Shown here piece after piece: positions 21,193 through 31,113 of a stretch of DNA of 64,000 bases (its first letter is position 1; the number at the start of each line of letters is the position of its first letter). A program made the translations under genes and the position numbers. Source of the stretch: an uncultured Pseudoxanthomonas sp. (GTDB lineage: Bacteria > Pseudomonadota > Gammaproteobacteria > Xanthomonadales > Xanthomonadaceae). Location of the stretch: contig CAMLGZ010000014.1 in assembly GCA_946479745.1 (NCBI GenBank), positions 18,273 to 82,272 of the forward strand. Direction: 5' to 3'. The notes under the pieces are model-generated. The model saw only the letters and a program-made list of their open reading frames with translations. It searched no databases and was not told where the DNA came from.

Positions 21193-21746
21193 AACCTATT
21201 CAACCACTTCCTGGCCATGCGGCTCAGGGATTCGTCAGGATCCTGCGCCACTTCGGCAATCGGCCGCCAGGCCAGATCGTGCGATTCGTCGCTGATCGAA
21301 TAATTCTCATCGCTGCCGGCGCGCACCACATAGCGCATGTCGTAATGCAAGTGGCCCGGCACGTCCTTGCGCTCGGGAATCCAGTGCCGGTCCAGGTCGA
21401 AGATCGCATCGGCGTCGACCGACAAACCTGGCAAACCGGATTCCTCATGGGCCTCTTTCAGCGCCACCTGGGCCATGTCGCGGTCGCCATCGGCATGCCC
21501 GCCCAGTTGCAGCCAGCGCTCGAGTTTGCGGTGATGGGTCAGCAGGATGCGGCCGCCGTCTGCGCTCACCAACCAGGCCCCGGCAGTGAAATGGCCGGCC
21601 AAGCGGCTGCGTTCGAAAGGCTCGCAAGGGTCATCCAACAGGATCAGGAACTCTTCCACCAGCCTCCCTTCGCCCGGCCATCGTTGCCGATAACGAACCA
21701 ATTGCGCCGCCAAGTCCGTTGTTTGATCCACTTCATAACCGCCCAT
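21189..21746 (-). CDS. NUDIX hydrolase
   Basis: 185 residues. NUDIX box GHADGDRDMAQVALKEAHEESGL near residues 82-104 keeps the KEAHEESG core (REUxEE type) but has Asp in place of the usual first Glu. The surrounding LLTHHRKLERWLQLGGHADG and HYDMRYVVRA fit the family of small nucleotide-diphosphate-type hydrolases. No neighbour hints at its substrate. Its TAG stop is inside the adjacent GTAG repeat. Confidence 0.87.
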   Translation of the reverse strand: MGGYEVDQTTDLAAQLVRYRQRWPGEGRLVEEFLILLDDPCEPFERSRLAGHFTAGAWLVSADGGRILLTHHRKLERWLQLGGHADGDRDMAQVALKEAHEESGLPGLSVDADAIFDLDRHWIPERKDVPGHLHYDMRYVVRAGSDENYSISDESHDLAWRPIAEVAQDPDESLSRMARKWLNRL

Positions 21747-21906
21747 CCCGCTTGCTCCCTGGCCCCATTCAGGCTCGCATTATCGCCGTCGCGGCCGTGC
21801 TGGCGCTTGTGCGGCCAGGAGGTGACGGGTAAGGTTCGGCAAATCCGTCCGCGCCGTCCCGCCGGCCGCGGCCCAGCCAGTCAGCTTCGATCATGGGGAT
21901 ACCGTA

Positions 21907-23478
21907 ATGCTCTTTTGGCGCGTCAAGCCGCTCGACCAGATTCTTGAAACCGCCGAGCGCAAATCGCTCAAACGCCAGCTTGGCGCAACGCAACTCACCC
22001 TGTTAGGCGTCGGTGCCGTCATCGGCACCGGCATCTTTGTGCTCACTGCCGAAGCCGGCCAGAAGGCGGGGCCGGGCTTGATGATCGCCTTCGTCATCGC
22101 CGCGGTGGTATGCGCGCTGGCCGCGCTGGCTTATGCCGAACTTGCATCGATGATCCCGGTCTCCGGCTCGGCTTATACCTATACCTACGGCGTGTTCGGC
22201 GAACTGATGGCCTGGGTGGTGGGTTGGGCATTGGCGTTGGAATACGGTGTCGGCGCGTCAGTGGTTTCGGTGGGCTGGTCCGGCTACATGAACGGCCTGC
22301 TGGCGCACAGCGATTTGTTCGGGCTGGTCCAACCCGGCGCACTGGCGTTGCCCGAGTTCCTGCGCTCAGGGCCGTTTGCGGGCGGCAGCTTCAATCTGCT
22401 GGCTTTCCTAATTTCGTTCGCGGTGACCGTGCTGCTGATCGTCGGCACTTCCAAAAGCGCGAAGGTCAACGCGGTCCTGGTTGCCATCAAGATCCTTGCG
22501 TTGACCATGTTCGTCTTCATCGCACTGCCGGCGGTGAAGAGCACCAATTTCGAGCCGTTCCTGCCCGGTGGCTGGGGCAGCCCGCTCGGCGGCGTGGGTG
22601 TGCTGGGCGCCGCGGCGTCGATCTTCTTCGCCTATGTCGGCTTCGACGCGGTCTCCACCGCGGCTGAAGAAACCAAGAATCCCAATCGCAATATCCCTAT
22701 CGGGCTGATCGCCTCGCTCGGCATCTGCACGGTTTTCTATCTGCTGGTCGGCTATGGCGCCGCGGGCGCGGTCGGCGCGCAGCCGATGCTGGGCGCCAAC
22801 GGCATGCCGCTGGACCCGGGCAGCGAGGCCATGGCGGCGGCTTGCGTCGGTTCCGAAGCGCTGGTTTGCAGCAAAGAGCCGCTGGCGCACGTGCTGCGCC
22901 TGATCGGCCACCCGATGTTGGGCAACTGGATCGGTATCGCCGCAATCCTGGCGCTGCCGTCGGTGATCCTGATGATGATGTTCGGCCAGACCCGCATCTT
23001 CTTCACCATGTCGCGCGACGGTCTGTTGCCCGAGGTCCTGTCCCGGGTGCATCCGCGCTTCCACACGCCGCATGTCATCACCATCATCACCGGCGTCGTG
23101 GTGGCGCTGTGCTCGGCTTTGTTCCCCGTCGGCAAGTTGGCGGATACGTCGAATTCCGGAACGCTGCTGGCATTCGCGATGGTATCGATCGGCGTATTGA
23201 TCCTGCGCAAGCAACAACCCGGCCGCACCCGCCCCTTCCGCACGCCGATGGCATGGCTGGTGTGTCCGCTGGCGGTGCTGGGCTGCCTGTTGTTGTTCGT
23301 CAATCTCTCCATGACGGCCAAGATCGTATTCGTGGTCTGGGCGGTAATCGGCCTGATCCTGTACCGGCTGTACGGTTATCGCCGTAGCCAATTGGCGCCT
23401 GGCCACAAGCCGCAGCACGGCGGTCCGCATCTGGAACCGGCACCGTCCTTCCATGAAGGTCCGGACCCGGGTCCGTAA
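21907..23478 (+). CDS. APC family amino acid permease (cationic amino acid transporter type)
   Basis: 523 residues, about 12-14 membrane helices. The first helix carries GVGAVIGTGIFVLTAEAG, the unwound helix with the substrate-binding GxG of APC proteins; helix 6 region has FFAYVGFDAVSTAAEETKNPNRNIPIG, typical of the CAT/YfnA subgroup. The C-terminus is a short His/Pro-rich cytosolic tail. A second, related permease follows 103 bp later. Confidence 0.92.
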   Translation: MLFWRVKPLDQILETAERKSLKRQLGATQLTLLGVGAVIGTGIFVLTAEAGQKAGPGLMIAFVIAAVVCALAALAYAELASMIPVSGSAYTYTYGVFGELMAWVVGWALALEYGVGASVVSVGWSGYMNGLLAHSDLFGLVQPGALALPEFLRSGPFAGGSFNLLAFLISFAVTVLLIVGTSKSAKVNAVLVAIKILALTMFVFIALPAVKSTNFEPFLPGGWGSPLGGVGVLGAAASIFFAYVGFDAVSTAAEETKNPNRNIPIGLIASLGICTVFYLLVGYGAAGAVGAQPMLGANGMPLDPGSEAMAAACVGSEALVCSKEPLAHVLRLIGHPMLGNWIGIAAILALPSVILMMMFGQTRIFFTMSRDGLLPEVLSRVHPRFHTPHVITIITGVVVALCSALFPVGKLADTSNSGTLLAFAMVSIGVLILRKQQPGRTRPFRTPMAWLVCPLAVLGCLLLFVNLSMTAKIVFVVWAVIGLILYRLYGYRRSQLAPGHKPQHGGPHLEPAPSFHEGPDPGP

Positions 23479-23501
23479 GCGGTTCGAGCGTCACCCATGA
23501 A

Positions 23502-23526
23502 GGCCGGCGGGTCTTACCCGCCGGCC
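23502..23526 (+). terminator. Strong hairpin after the first permease gene
   Basis: An 11-bp perfect stem (GGCCGGCGGGT / ACCCGCCGGCC) with a 3-nt loop, followed by a pyrimidine stretch TCTCTCT rather than a pure T-run. It lies 24 bp after the stop of the first permease and would reduce read-through to the second. Confidence 0.55.
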
Positions 23527-23581
23527 TCTCTCTATCCAGACCAGTCTTCACAGACCCGGCGATACACCGCGCCGGACCGGG

Positions 23582-25018
23582 ATGAATCAGATGTTCAAGC
23601 AACTCTGGGCAACCAAACACCCCCATGCAGCGCACAACGATGCCGAGAGCCTGAGCCTGCATCGCACGCTCGGCCCGTGGGGCCTCACCGCGCTGGGCAT
23701 CGGCGCGGTCATCGGCGGCGGCATCTTCGTCATCACTGGCCAGGCCGCGGCCGATCACGCAGGTCCGGCGATCATGCTTTCGTTCGTGCTGGCGGCGGTC
23801 TGCTGCACCTTCTGCGCTCTGGCTTACGCCGAATTCGCGGCGATGGTGCCGGTGTCAGGTAGCGCCTATTCCTACACCTACGCGACCCTCGGCGAATTGG
23901 CGGCCTGGTTCATCGGTTGGATGCTGGTGCTGGAATACGGCGTGTCCGCGTCAGCGGTCGCGGTCAGCTGGACCGGCTATTTCCTCAGCCTGCTCGACCA
24001 TTTCAACATCCATCTGCCGCATGCCCTGGTCAGCGCGCCGTTGGACGCCCAGTTGCGGCCCACCGGGGCGATCGCCAACCTGCCCGCCGCCGGCATCGTG
24101 CTGCTGCTGACCTGGCTGTGCTACGTCGGCATTCGCAAGTCGTCGGCGATGAACATGGCCATGGTGGCGCTCAAGACCGGCCTGATTCTGCTGGTGATTT
24201 TCGCGGGCTGGAAATACATCGACCCGGCCAACTGGCACCCCTTCATCCCGGACAACCAGGGACCCGGCAAATACGGATTCGAGGGCGTTCTGCGCGGCGC
24301 GGCACTGGTGTTCTTCGCCTACATCGGTTTCGAGGCGGTATCGGTGGCGGCGCAGGAATCGCACAAACCGCAGCGCGACCTGCCGATCGGCATGCTGCTT
24401 TCGCTGGCGATCTGCACCGTGCTCTACATCGCCATGGCCGCGATCATGACCGGTCTGGTGCCCTACACCCAGCTAGGCACCGACGAACCGGTGGTGACCG
24501 CAGTGGCGGCGCATCCGCAGCTGGGCTGGTTGCGGGTGGTGGTCGAAATAGGCGCCTTGATCGGCCTGTCCTCGGTGGTCCTGGTGATGATCATCGGCCA
24601 GCCGCGCATCTTCATGATCATGGGCCGCGACGGGCTGCTGCCACCGGTGTTCACCAAGATCCATCCCGTGTACCGCACCCCGCACATCAACACCGTCATC
24701 ACCGGCATAGGCATCGCTCTGCTGGCGGCGCTGTTCCCGCTGGACGTGCTGGGCGAGTTGACCTCGATGGGCACCCTGATCGCCTTCGCCGCGGTCTGCG
24801 CCGGCGTACTGATCCTGCGCCGTACCCAGCCCGATTTGCCGCGGCCATTCAAGATCCCGTTCGCGTGGGGTATCTGCCTGGCAGGCATCTTCAGTTGCTT
24901 TGCGTTGCTGTCCACGATGACTGCGCACAATTGGTTCCTGATGGTCGTCTGGACCGCTATCGGCTTTCTGGTCTACTTCCTGTACGGCATCCGTCACAGC
25001 CGCTTGCGGGGCCACTGA
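23582..25018 (+). CDS. APC family amino acid permease, paralogue of the preceding gene
   Basis: 478 residues, about 12 membrane helices. Helix 1 has [19 protein letters not shown]; the helix 6 region has [27 protein letters not shown]. The pattern matches the upstream permease along its full length (for example [27 protein letters not shown]), so the two arose by tandem duplication and have since diverged. ATG 23582 or the nearby ATG 23591 may be used. Substrate (cationic or neutral amino acid) is not decidable. Confidence 0.9.
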   Translation: MNQMFKQLWATKHPHAAHNDAESLSLHRTLGPWGLTALGIGAVIGGGIFVITGQAAADHAGPAIMLSFVLAAVCCTFCALAYAEFAAMVPVSGSAYSYTYATLGELAAWFIGWMLVLEYGVSASAVAVSWTGYFLSLLDHFNIHLPHALVSAPLDAQLRPTGAIANLPAAGIVLLLTWLCYVGIRKSSAMNMAMVALKTGLILLVIFAGWKYIDPANWHPFIPDNQGPGKYGFEGVLRGAALVFFAYIGFEAVSVAAQESHKPQRDLPIGMLLSLAICTVLYIAMAAIMTGLVPYTQLGTDEPVVTAVAAHPQLGWLRVVVEIGALIGLSSVVLVMIIGQPRIFMIMGRDGLLPPVFTKIHPVYRTPHINTVITGIGIALLAALFPLDVLGELTSMGTLIAFAAVCAGVLILRRTQPDLPRPFKIPFAWGICLAGIFSCFALLSTMTAHNWFLMVVWTAIGFLVYFLYGIRHSRLRGH

Positions 25019-25055
25019 CGAGCCTTGTTTTCATGCTCGCGGTACACTTGTGCGC

Positions 25056-25703
25056 ATGGACGAAAAAACCGCCCCCTACGACGTCGAACTCCTGGGCCGG
25101 CTGGCCGGCGACATCATCGCCAACGTGCGCGAGCTGTCGCAGGCTGGCTGGACACCCGCCACCAGCAGCAATTTCTCCGAACGGCTGGACGACCGCCATG
25201 CGGCGATCACTGTTTCCGGGCGCGACAAGGGCCGGCTTACGGTCCAGGACATCATGGTCGTCGACTTCGATGGCAAGGCCGTGGGCAGCGACCACCGTCC
25301 CTCCGCCGAAACCCTGCTGCACACCCAGCTCTACCGCCGCTATCCGGAAATCGGCTGCGTATTGCATACGCATTCCCCGGTGCAGACCATCGCCTCGCGC
25401 CTGTACGCGGGCGCCGGCCATATCCGCCTGGAAGGTTACGAACTGCTGAAGGCTTTCCACGGCAATACCACCCACGACGATTCGATCGACGTCCCCGTAT
25501 TCGCCAACACCCAGGACATGCCCACCCTGGCCGCGCAGGTGGACGCCCTGCTGGACCGCAAGCCCTTGTGGGGCTACCTGATCGACGGCCACGGCCTCTA
25601 CGCCTGGGGCCGCGACATGGCCGAGGCGCGCAGGCACCTGGAAGCTTTCGAGTTCCTGTTCCACTGCGAGCTGGAGCTGCGCAAGCTGGGCTGTCGGGGC
25701 TGA
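25056..25703 (+). CDS. mtnB: Methylthioribulose-1-phosphate dehydratase
   Basis: 215 residues of the class II aldolase/adducin fold. [15 protein letters not shown] near the N-terminus, the zinc His pair in [18 protein letters not shown], and a third His in [11 protein letters not shown]. It dehydrates methylthioribulose-1-phosphate to the diketo intermediate of methionine salvage. ATG 25056 is preferred to the GTG 6 bases before it. mtnD and mtnC follow, making the assignment firm. Confidence 0.94.
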   Translation: MDEKTAPYDVELLGRLAGDIIANVRELSQAGWTPATSSNFSERLDDRHAAITVSGRDKGRLTVQDIMVVDFDGKAVGSDHRPSAETLLHTQLYRRYPEIGCVLHTHSPVQTIASRLYAGAGHIRLEGYELLKAFHGNTTHDDSIDVPVFANTQDMPTLAAQVDALLDRKPLWGYLIDGHGLYAWGRDMAEARRHLEAFEFLFHCELELRKLGCRG

Positions 25704-25882
25704 TTCAGAGCCCCTCTCCCGGCGGGAGAGGGGTTGGGGTGAGGGTACGGCGCGAGCAGGGTATTTACCGTACTCCGTACCCTCATCCGCCCCTTCGGGG
25801 CACCTTCCACCGCAGGAGAAGGGCTCGAGGTTCCCCTTCGTTTGTTACGCTTTACCCACCCCACGACACTCGAGCCCCCGCC
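25704..25882. repeat. Hairpin repeat pair between mtnB and mtnD
   Basis: Bases 25711-25829: CCCCTCTCCCGGCGGGAGAG with tail GGTTGGGGTGAGGGTACGG, a spacer, then an inverted related arm (CCGTACCCTCATCCGCCCC...GGAGAAGGG). It belongs to the same family as 57216-57347 and splits the mtn operon. Confidence 0.8.
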
Positions 25883-26440
25883 ATGAGCCGTCTGCGCATC
25901 TTCGACGAAAACAACCCGGCCACGCCGGAATTCGCCAGCTTCGACCCCGACTTCATCGCCACCGAGCTGTACAAGATCGGCGTCACCTTCGAACGCTGGA
26001 AAGCGGCGCATCCGCTCGCGCCCGGTGCCAGCCCGGAAGAGGTGATGGCGGCCTACAAGACCGACATCGATCGTCTGATTGCCGAACGCGGCTTCAAAAC
26101 CGTGGACGTGGTCAGCATCGCGCCCGACAATCCGCAGCGCGAAGCCATGCGCGCGAAATTCCTGGACGAGCACTACCACAAGGAAGACGAAGTGCGTTTC
26201 TTCGTCGCCGGTTCGGGCCTCTTCACTCTGCATGTGAACGGCAAGGTCTACGAAGTGGAATGCGTGCAGGACGATCTGATCGCGGTGCCCGACAGCACTC
26301 TGCACTGGTTCGACATGGGCGAGGAACCCAGTTTCATCGCCATCCGCTTCTTCACCGAGCCGGACGGCTGGGTAGGCCATTTCACCGGCGAGGAAATCGC
26401 CAAGAAATTCCCCCGCTACGAACCGAGCAAACCGTCCTGA
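25883..26440 (+). CDS. mtnD: Acireductone dioxygenase
   Basis: 185 residues, cupin fold. The metal ligands are in [17 protein letters not shown] (HxH...E) and the later His in STLHWFDMG. It oxidises the acireductone of methionine salvage to 2-keto-4-methylthiobutyrate (iron form) or the off-pathway products (nickel form). Stop TGA overlaps the proposed CTG start of mtnC. Confidence 0.95.
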   Translation: MSRLRIFDENNPATPEFASFDPDFIATELYKIGVTFERWKAAHPLAPGASPEEVMAAYKTDIDRLIAERGFKTVDVVSIAPDNPQREAMRAKFLDEHYHKEDEVRFFVAGSGLFTLHVNGKVYEVECVQDDLIAVPDSTLHWFDMGEEPSFIAIRFFTEPDGWVGHFTGEEIAKKFPRYEPSKPS

Positions 26441-27141
26441 ACACGCCACGCGCCATCCTCACCGATATCGAGGGCACCACCAGCAGCATCTCCTTCATCA
26501 AGGACGTGCTGTTCCCGTACGCGCGCAACGCCCTACCCGGTTTCGTCGCCAGGCACGGCAAGGAAGAATCCGTGCGACGCTGGCTGGATGCGGTGGCGAT
26601 AGAGCACGGCAGCATCTGCAGCGACGAAGTGATCGTGGAGACGCTGCAGGGCTGGATAGACCAGGACCGCAAACACACCGCGCTCAAGGCCTTGCAAGGC
26701 ATGATCTGGGAAGCGGGCTACCGCGACGCCGAGTTCACCGCGCCCATCTACGCCGATGCCGCACCCGCTCTGCGCCGCTGGCACGATTCGGGACTGCCGC
26801 TGTATGTGTACTCGTCCGGTTCGGTGCCGGCGCAGAAGCTGTTCTTCGGCCATAGCGACGCGGGCGATCTGACTCCGCTGTTTTCCGGCTGGTTCGACAC
26901 CGAAGTGGGCGGCAAGCGCGAGGCTGGCAGCTACGAGGCGATCACCGAGCGCATAGGCATGGAGGCCTCGGAGATCCTGTTCCTCTCCGATGTGGTGGAA
27001 GAACTGGATGCCGCGCGGATCGCCGGCATGCAGACCGTGTTGGTAGACCGGCGCGAAGACTATCCGCAACCGCGAGAAGGCGCGGCCGCGCATGACCATC
27101 CGCGCGTGACCAGCTTCGCCGACCTGCTGATTTCCGCTTGA
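26437..27141 (+). CDS. mtnC: Enolase-phosphatase E1, apparently starting at CTG
   Basis: 234 residues, HAD superfamily: [24 protein letters not shown] (nucleophile Asp; family-specific EGTTSSI), [12 protein letters not shown], and [12 protein letters not shown]. It converts 2,3-diketo-5-methylthiopentyl-1-phosphate to acireductone. The conserved N-terminus begins 5 residues after the CTG at 26437, which overlaps the mtnD stop (CTGA). There is no ATG, GTG or TTG in frame near it; the next in-frame ATG lies deep in the protein. So initiation at CTG by coupling to mtnD is the simplest reading. Confidence 0.9.
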   Translation: MNTPRAILTDIEGTTSSISFIKDVLFPYARNALPGFVARHGKEESVRRWLDAVAIEHGSICSDEVIVETLQGWIDQDRKHTALKALQGMIWEAGYRDAEFTAPIYADAAPALRRWHDSGLPLYVYSSGSVPAQKLFFGHSDAGDLTPLFSGWFDTEVGGKREAGSYEAITERIGMEASEILFLSDVVEELDAARIAGMQTVLVDRREDYPQPREGAAAHDHPRVTSFADLLISA

Positions 27142-28037
27142 ATCCGTCGCCGACGGCTTCCGTGAAAGCGGCGACGCTGAGTGGCCTGCTGGCCATCGTG
27201 CTGTGGTCGTCGCTGGCGTTGCTGACCATCGCGACCGACGGGCTGCCGCCCTTCCAGGTTCTGGCGCTCGGTTTTGGCTTCGCGGCCCTGTTCGGCTTCA
27301 TTCGCACTTCGCTTCGCGGTCGCGATGGCTGGCGGGAGCTGCGCCAGCCGTGGTCCGCGCTTGCGCTCACCACCGCCGCGCTGTTCGGCTACCACGCGCT
27401 CTACTTCATCGCGCTGAAACACGCGCCGGCAGTGGAAGCCAACCTGCTCAACTATATGTGGCCACTGTTGATCGTCGCCTTTGCCGGCTTTTTGCCGGGT
27501 GTGCGCGTACGTCCGCTACAGATCGTGGGCACGCTGTTGGGATTGGTCGGTGCGGTTGTGCTTGTTACCCGCGGCAGCGGCATCGAAATACAATCGCAGT
27601 ACCTGCCCGGATACCTGGCCGCCTTGAGTGCGGCGGTGATCTGGGCCGCTTACTCGGTGCTCAACCGCCGCCACGCGCAGATTCCGAGCGAGGCGATCAT
27701 CGTGGCCTGCGCAATGGTTGCGGTGTTCGGCTTGTCGGCGCACCTGGGCTTCGAACGGACCGTCGCGCCGAGCTTCCAACAATGGCTGGTGCTTGCAGCA
27801 ATGGGCATAGGCCCCGTGGGCGCCGCATTCCTGCTGTGGGACCACGGCACCAAGCATGGCGACATCGCGGTGCTGGGCAGCCTTTCCTACCTGGCCCCGT
27901 TGTTGTCCACTTTGTTGTTGGTGCTGGCGGGACGCGCCGAACCGCACTGGTCGCAAGCGGTCGCCATCGGCCTGCTGATGCTGGGGGCGTGGTTGAGCTT
28001 GCGCAGGTCTGACAGACAACAGCCCACTAACCCTTGA
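27138..28037 (+). CDS. EamA/DMT family transporter
   Basis: 299 residues, ten membrane helices in two EamA repeats (first about 10-135, second about 150-290), with the [22 protein letters not shown] link. The likely start is TTG at 27138, overlapping the mtnC stop (TTGA); GTG 27162 is the alternative. Coupling to mtnC suggests export or import of a methionine-salvage-related metabolite, but the substrate is unknown. Confidence 0.86.
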   Translation: MNPSPTASVKAATLSGLLAIVLWSSLALLTIATDGLPPFQVLALGFGFAALFGFIRTSLRGRDGWRELRQPWSALALTTAALFGYHALYFIALKHAPAVEANLLNYMWPLLIVAFAGFLPGVRVRPLQIVGTLLGLVGAVVLVTRGSGIEIQSQYLPGYLAALSAAVIWAAYSVLNRRHAQIPSEAIIVACAMVAVFGLSAHLGFERTVAPSFQQWLVLAAMGIGPVGAAFLLWDHGTKHGDIAVLGSLSYLAPLLSTLLLVLAGRAEPHWSQAVAIGLLMLGAWLSLRRSDRQQPTNP

Positions 28038-28039
28038 CT

Positions 28040-28147
28040 CCGTTCGTGGTGAGCCTGTCGAACCACGCTTCTCGCGTAGCGCAGTGAACGGCCTACGACT
28101 GAAGTAATCCGTGAAAGGCGTGGTTCGACAGGCTCAACACGAACGGA
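28040..28147. repeat. Inverted repeat pair after the mtn operon
   Basis: A 28-nt arm starting CCGTTCGTGGTGAGCCTGTC (28040-28067) and its near-perfect mirror at 28119-28146, with a ~50-nt spacer. The arm resembles the CGTTCGTGxTGAGCCTGTCGAA repeat common in many bacterial genomes. It fills the gap between convergent genes and may end transcription. Confidence 0.82.
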
Positions 28148-28190
28148 ATCTTCATATCGGCATTCCGAGTCTTGATGTTGGCGTTGATCC

Positions 28191-28766
28191 TCAATGAATT
28201 TTCTCGCCCTTGGCGAGCATCCCGACGAATTTCTCCGCGCGCGCCAGACGCGTTTCCGGCTTCTTGGCGGTGTGCACGCGCCAGCAGAACGAATAACGAT
28301 TGGTCTTGTCGAGTCCGTCGAAGAACGCCTGCGCCTTCTTGTTTTTCTTCAACGCAGCGGCGAGTTCGATGGGTACTTCCATGCTGGAGAAGCTGCGATA
28401 GGCGACCTCCCAGCGGCCATCGGCCTTGGCGGCTTCGATCTCGCGCAGGCCACCGGATTGCATACGGCCTGCGGCGATCAGCCTTTCGGCGTGGTCGATG
28501 TTGATCTTCGACCACAGGCTGCGCGGCCTGCGCGGAGTGAAGCGCTGCAGGAAGAATTGCCCGTCATAACTGCGCTTTTGCCCGTCGATCCAGCCATGGC
28601 ACAGCGCCACTTCCAGGGCCTGGGCGTAATTGACCGAAGCGATGCCCGAATCCTTCTTGGCGATCTGCAGCCAGATCCCCTTCCCGCCCGCATTGGCGAT
28701 CAGCCATCTTTCCCAGGTTTTCTGGTCCTCGAAATGCTGGATGGGCAGATCATTGGGCGTGGGCAT
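28191..28766 (-). CDS. YdeI/OmpD-associated family protein
   Basis: 191 residues. IQHFEDQKTWERWLIANAGGKGIWLQIAKKDSG at the N-terminus, then EVALCHGWIDGQKRSYDGQFFLQRFTPRRPRSLWSKIN, the signature of the YdeI (bacteriocin-protection/OmpD-associated) family. The C-terminal part has FFDGLDKTNRYSFCWRVHTAKKPETR. The molecular function of this family is poorly known. It follows the phosphoesterase gene by 4 bp on the same strand, so both may be cotranscribed. Confidence 0.87.
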   Translation of the reverse strand: MPTPNDLPIQHFEDQKTWERWLIANAGGKGIWLQIAKKDSGIASVNYAQALEVALCHGWIDGQKRSYDGQFFLQRFTPRRPRSLWSKINIDHAERLIAAGRMQSGGLREIEAAKADGRWEVAYRSFSSMEVPIELAAALKKNKKAQAFFDGLDKTNRYSFCWRVHTAKKPETRLARAEKFVGMLAKGEKIH

Positions 28767-28770
28767 GGCT

Positions 28771-30372
28771 TTACTCCGCAGCTTCCTGCAATCGATAAGT
28801 GGTGTTGGCCGTCTGTTCGCCGCGCCCTTGATCCTGCACGCGTACTTCGACCCGATGTTCGCCCGCGGCCAAGTTGGTAGGCAAGGCACCGCGCCAGAGG
28901 TGCCGCGACGGAACAGCTTCTGGGGAACGATCGTAGCCGCGCAGTGCATCGGCACCATCATCGCGGACGTTTTCCGCCAACAGGTCCGGATCGGGCTGGC
29001 GCACTTGCGACATCGGTTTCCATTGACCCGCATCGACCCGGTATTCCACCGTGCTGTCGTCCTGGCCCATGAACACATTGGCGTAGACCGCGAACGCGGG
29101 ATAAGCGCCCTTCCTCAGTACTTTGGGTGCGTACAAGGACAGAGCGCGGCCGGGATCGCGGGCAGGATGCCAGGCTAGCGAGTAGGCGCCTGCCGCACGC
29201 ACCTGCAGGCTGGCGTATCCATTCGGCGTGCCATCGGCCATGGTGGCGTCCGGAATGCCCTGCGCATCCTTCACGCCCGACCAGAACGCCCCGCACACCG
29301 CGCCGACGTTGTATTCGTGCAAGGGCGCTGCGCCGTGCCAGTCGCCGGCGACGCCGTGATAGACATGCTGCTGGGTATGGCTGTGGCCGCTGAGCAGCAG
29401 CACGTGCGGGAAGTCCTTGAGCAAGGCGAACAGTCGTGCGCGGTCGGCATGACGGAAGGTTTCCGTGCCGGATTTGGCGTCGAAGAACGGAATGTGCACG
29501 CCTAACACCAACAGACGATCCTTCGGCACCGTGGGCAGGTAGGCTTCGAGGAAGGCGAACTGGTCCTCGCGCAGGCCGCCGATGTACGCGGGCTTCTGGC
29601 CCGGCAGGTACACCACGTCGTCCAGTCCGATGAACACCGCTTGCGCTTCCTCCCACGCGAACGTATCCGGCCCGAAGTTGTTGCGGAAGGTCAGCAGCGA
29701 GTCCTCGTCGCGCGTGGCGTCGAAATCCAGGTCGTGGTTGCCGGCGATATGCAGCCAGGGCACGCCCAGTTGCCGTGTGACTTCGTTCAAGGCGGGATAG
29801 AGCGACAAGTCGTCGTTGACCACATCGCCCAGGGTCAGTCCCAGCGTCGCATGATGTTTGCCAACCAGGGGTTCGACGATGTCGCGGCGGTAGTAGCCGA
29901 TGTCGGCGACGCTTTTGGTCTGGGTGTCGGCGAAGAGCAGCACGTCCAGTTCATGCTTGTTGCGACGCGTCTTCTGCCGAATCAAAGGAAACCCCATGCA
30001 GCTCGGAACGCTGTGCGCCGAGACCGGGATGCCGCCGTATTTCAGTTTCGGCTGCAGCAAGGGCGAATCGTTGATCCAGAACGACGGCAGGCCATCTCTG
30101 CGTGCAGGAAGATCGTAACCGGCCGGTTTGATCACGAACAACGTGCGCCCCTCGCCCGCCAGCAAGGGCAAGTCGTATTGGCCGCGCGCATCGGTAATTG
30201 CCACGCGCTGCCCGTCCGAGACTTTCACCCCGGGCAATCCTTTCTCGCCGTTGTCCCGTTGGCCGTTGCCGTTGTTGTCCAACCAAACCCCGCCGGTCGT
30301 GCAGGCATTGTCTTGAGCATTGGCAGGCAGGGCGAAGGCGAACAGAAGGGGCAGCAAGCAGAGGTAGCGCAT
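28771..30372 (-). CDS. Exported calcineurin-like phosphoesterase
   Basis: 533 residues. A Sec signal peptide (MRYLCLLPLLFAFALPANA) is followed by a beta-sandwich with SdrD_B-like repeat WLDNNGNGQRDNGEKGLPGVKV, then the metallophosphatase core: FADTQ, TLGDVVNDD, AGNHDLDF, VHIPFF and LLSGHSHTQQH. A C-terminal beta-domain completes it. These motifs supply the two-metal site. The start ATG (30370-30372) begins the signal peptide. Likely periplasmic; the substrate (phosphomonoester, diester or teichoic-like polymer) is not indicated. Confidence 0.9.
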   Translation of the reverse strand: MRYLCLLPLLFAFALPANAQDNACTTGGVWLDNNGNGQRDNGEKGLPGVKVSDGQRVAITDARGQYDLPLLAGEGRTLFVIKPAGYDLPARRDGLPSFWINDSPLLQPKLKYGGIPVSAHSVPSCMGFPLIRQKTRRNKHELDVLLFADTQTKSVADIGYYRRDIVEPLVGKHHATLGLTLGDVVNDDLSLYPALNEVTRQLGVPWLHIAGNHDLDFDATRDEDSLLTFRNNFGPDTFAWEEAQAVFIGLDDVVYLPGQKPAYIGGLREDQFAFLEAYLPTVPKDRLLVLGVHIPFFDAKSGTETFRHADRARLFALLKDFPHVLLLSGHSHTQQHVYHGVAGDWHGAAPLHEYNVGAVCGAFWSGVKDAQGIPDATMADGTPNGYASLQVRAAGAYSLAWHPARDPGRALSLYAPKVLRKGAYPAFAVYANVFMGQDDSTVEYRVDAGQWKPMSQVRQPDPDLLAENVRDDGADALRGYDRSPEAVPSRHLWRGALPTNLAAGEHRVEVRVQDQGRGEQTANTTYRLQEAAE

Positions 30373-30423
30373 GGTGGTGTTCCGACGAGGTGCCCGATTG
30401 TAGGCCGGACTGTGCCGTCGAAA

Positions 30424-30495
30424 GTAGGTCGGGGCTACGCCCCCGACAACCGCCATGTGTCACCACTCCGCATGTCGGCCCCGTAGGGCCGACCC
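30424..30495. repeat. REP element with degenerate partner
   Basis: A full copy of the RAYT-flanking REP (GTAGGTCGGGGCTACG..., 30424-30447) followed by a degenerate inverted partner (GTCGGCCCCGTAGGGCCGACC, about 30474-30495). It lies between the phosphoesterase and hisIE genes and shows that the RAYT-associated repeat is dispersed. Confidence 0.8.
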
Positions 30496-30498
30496 ACA

Positions 30499-31113
30499 TT
30501 ACTTGTGCCGTTCCTGTAACAAGGACGACACATCCTGCAACGACAGCCCCCTGGCCCGCAGCAACACCAACAAATGGAAGACCAGATCCGCGGACTCGCC
30601 GAGCAAAGCGCTGTCGTCCTGGACAACCGCAGCCAGCGCGGTCTCCACCCCCTCTTCCCCTACTTTCTGCGCGATCCGTCGTATGCCTTCCTCGAACAAC
30701 GTAGTCGTGTAGCTTCCGGAAGGACGCTCGCGCTCGCGTTGCGCGACCAGCGCATCCAGATCGGCAAGGAACGAAGCCGGCGCATCGGGAAAACAGCTGG
30801 CGCGCTGCAGATGGCAGGTAGGCCCATGCGGACGTGCGAGGACCAGCAGGGTATCGTTGTCGCAGTCGGCCTGGAGGGATACGAGCTCCAGCACATGACC
30901 AGAGGTTTCCCCCTTCTTCCACAGGCGCTGCTTGCTGCGGCTGTAGAAGGTGACGTGGCCGCTGGTTCGTGTGGCCGCCAGCGCCTCCGCATTCATATAA
31001 CCCAGCATCAGCACGCGCAGGTTGCCGGCATCCTGCACGATCGCGGGCAGCAGGCCATCGCCCTTGTCCCAATCCAGCGACCGTATTTCATCCGGCATTA
31101 TTTCATCCGACAT
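30499..31113 (-). CDS. hisIE: Bifunctional phosphoribosyl-AMP cyclohydrolase / phosphoribosyl-ATP pyrophosphatase
   Basis: 204 residues. The N-terminal HisI part has [38 protein letters not shown] and the zinc/catalytic cluster [21 protein letters not shown]; the C-terminal HisE part has [22 protein letters not shown] and [11 protein letters not shown]. It performs steps 2 and 3 of histidine synthesis and is the last gene of the his operon. It overlaps hisF by 11 bp. Confidence 0.95.
   Translation of the reverse strand: MSDEIMPDEIRSLDWDKGDGLLPAIVQDAGNLRVLMLGYMNAEALAATRTSGHVTFYSRSKQRLWKKGETSGHVLELVSLQADCDNDTLLVLARPHGPTCHLQRASCFPDAPASFLADLDALVAQRERERPSGSYTTTLFEEGIRRIAQKVGEEGVETALAAVVQDDSALLGESADLVFHLLVLLRARGLSLQDVSSLLQERHK

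Noticed and set aside
21907..25018. Tandem permeases as a split or frameshifted single gene
   Set aside because: Each is full-length with its own start, full helix set and stop, and a hairpin lies between them.
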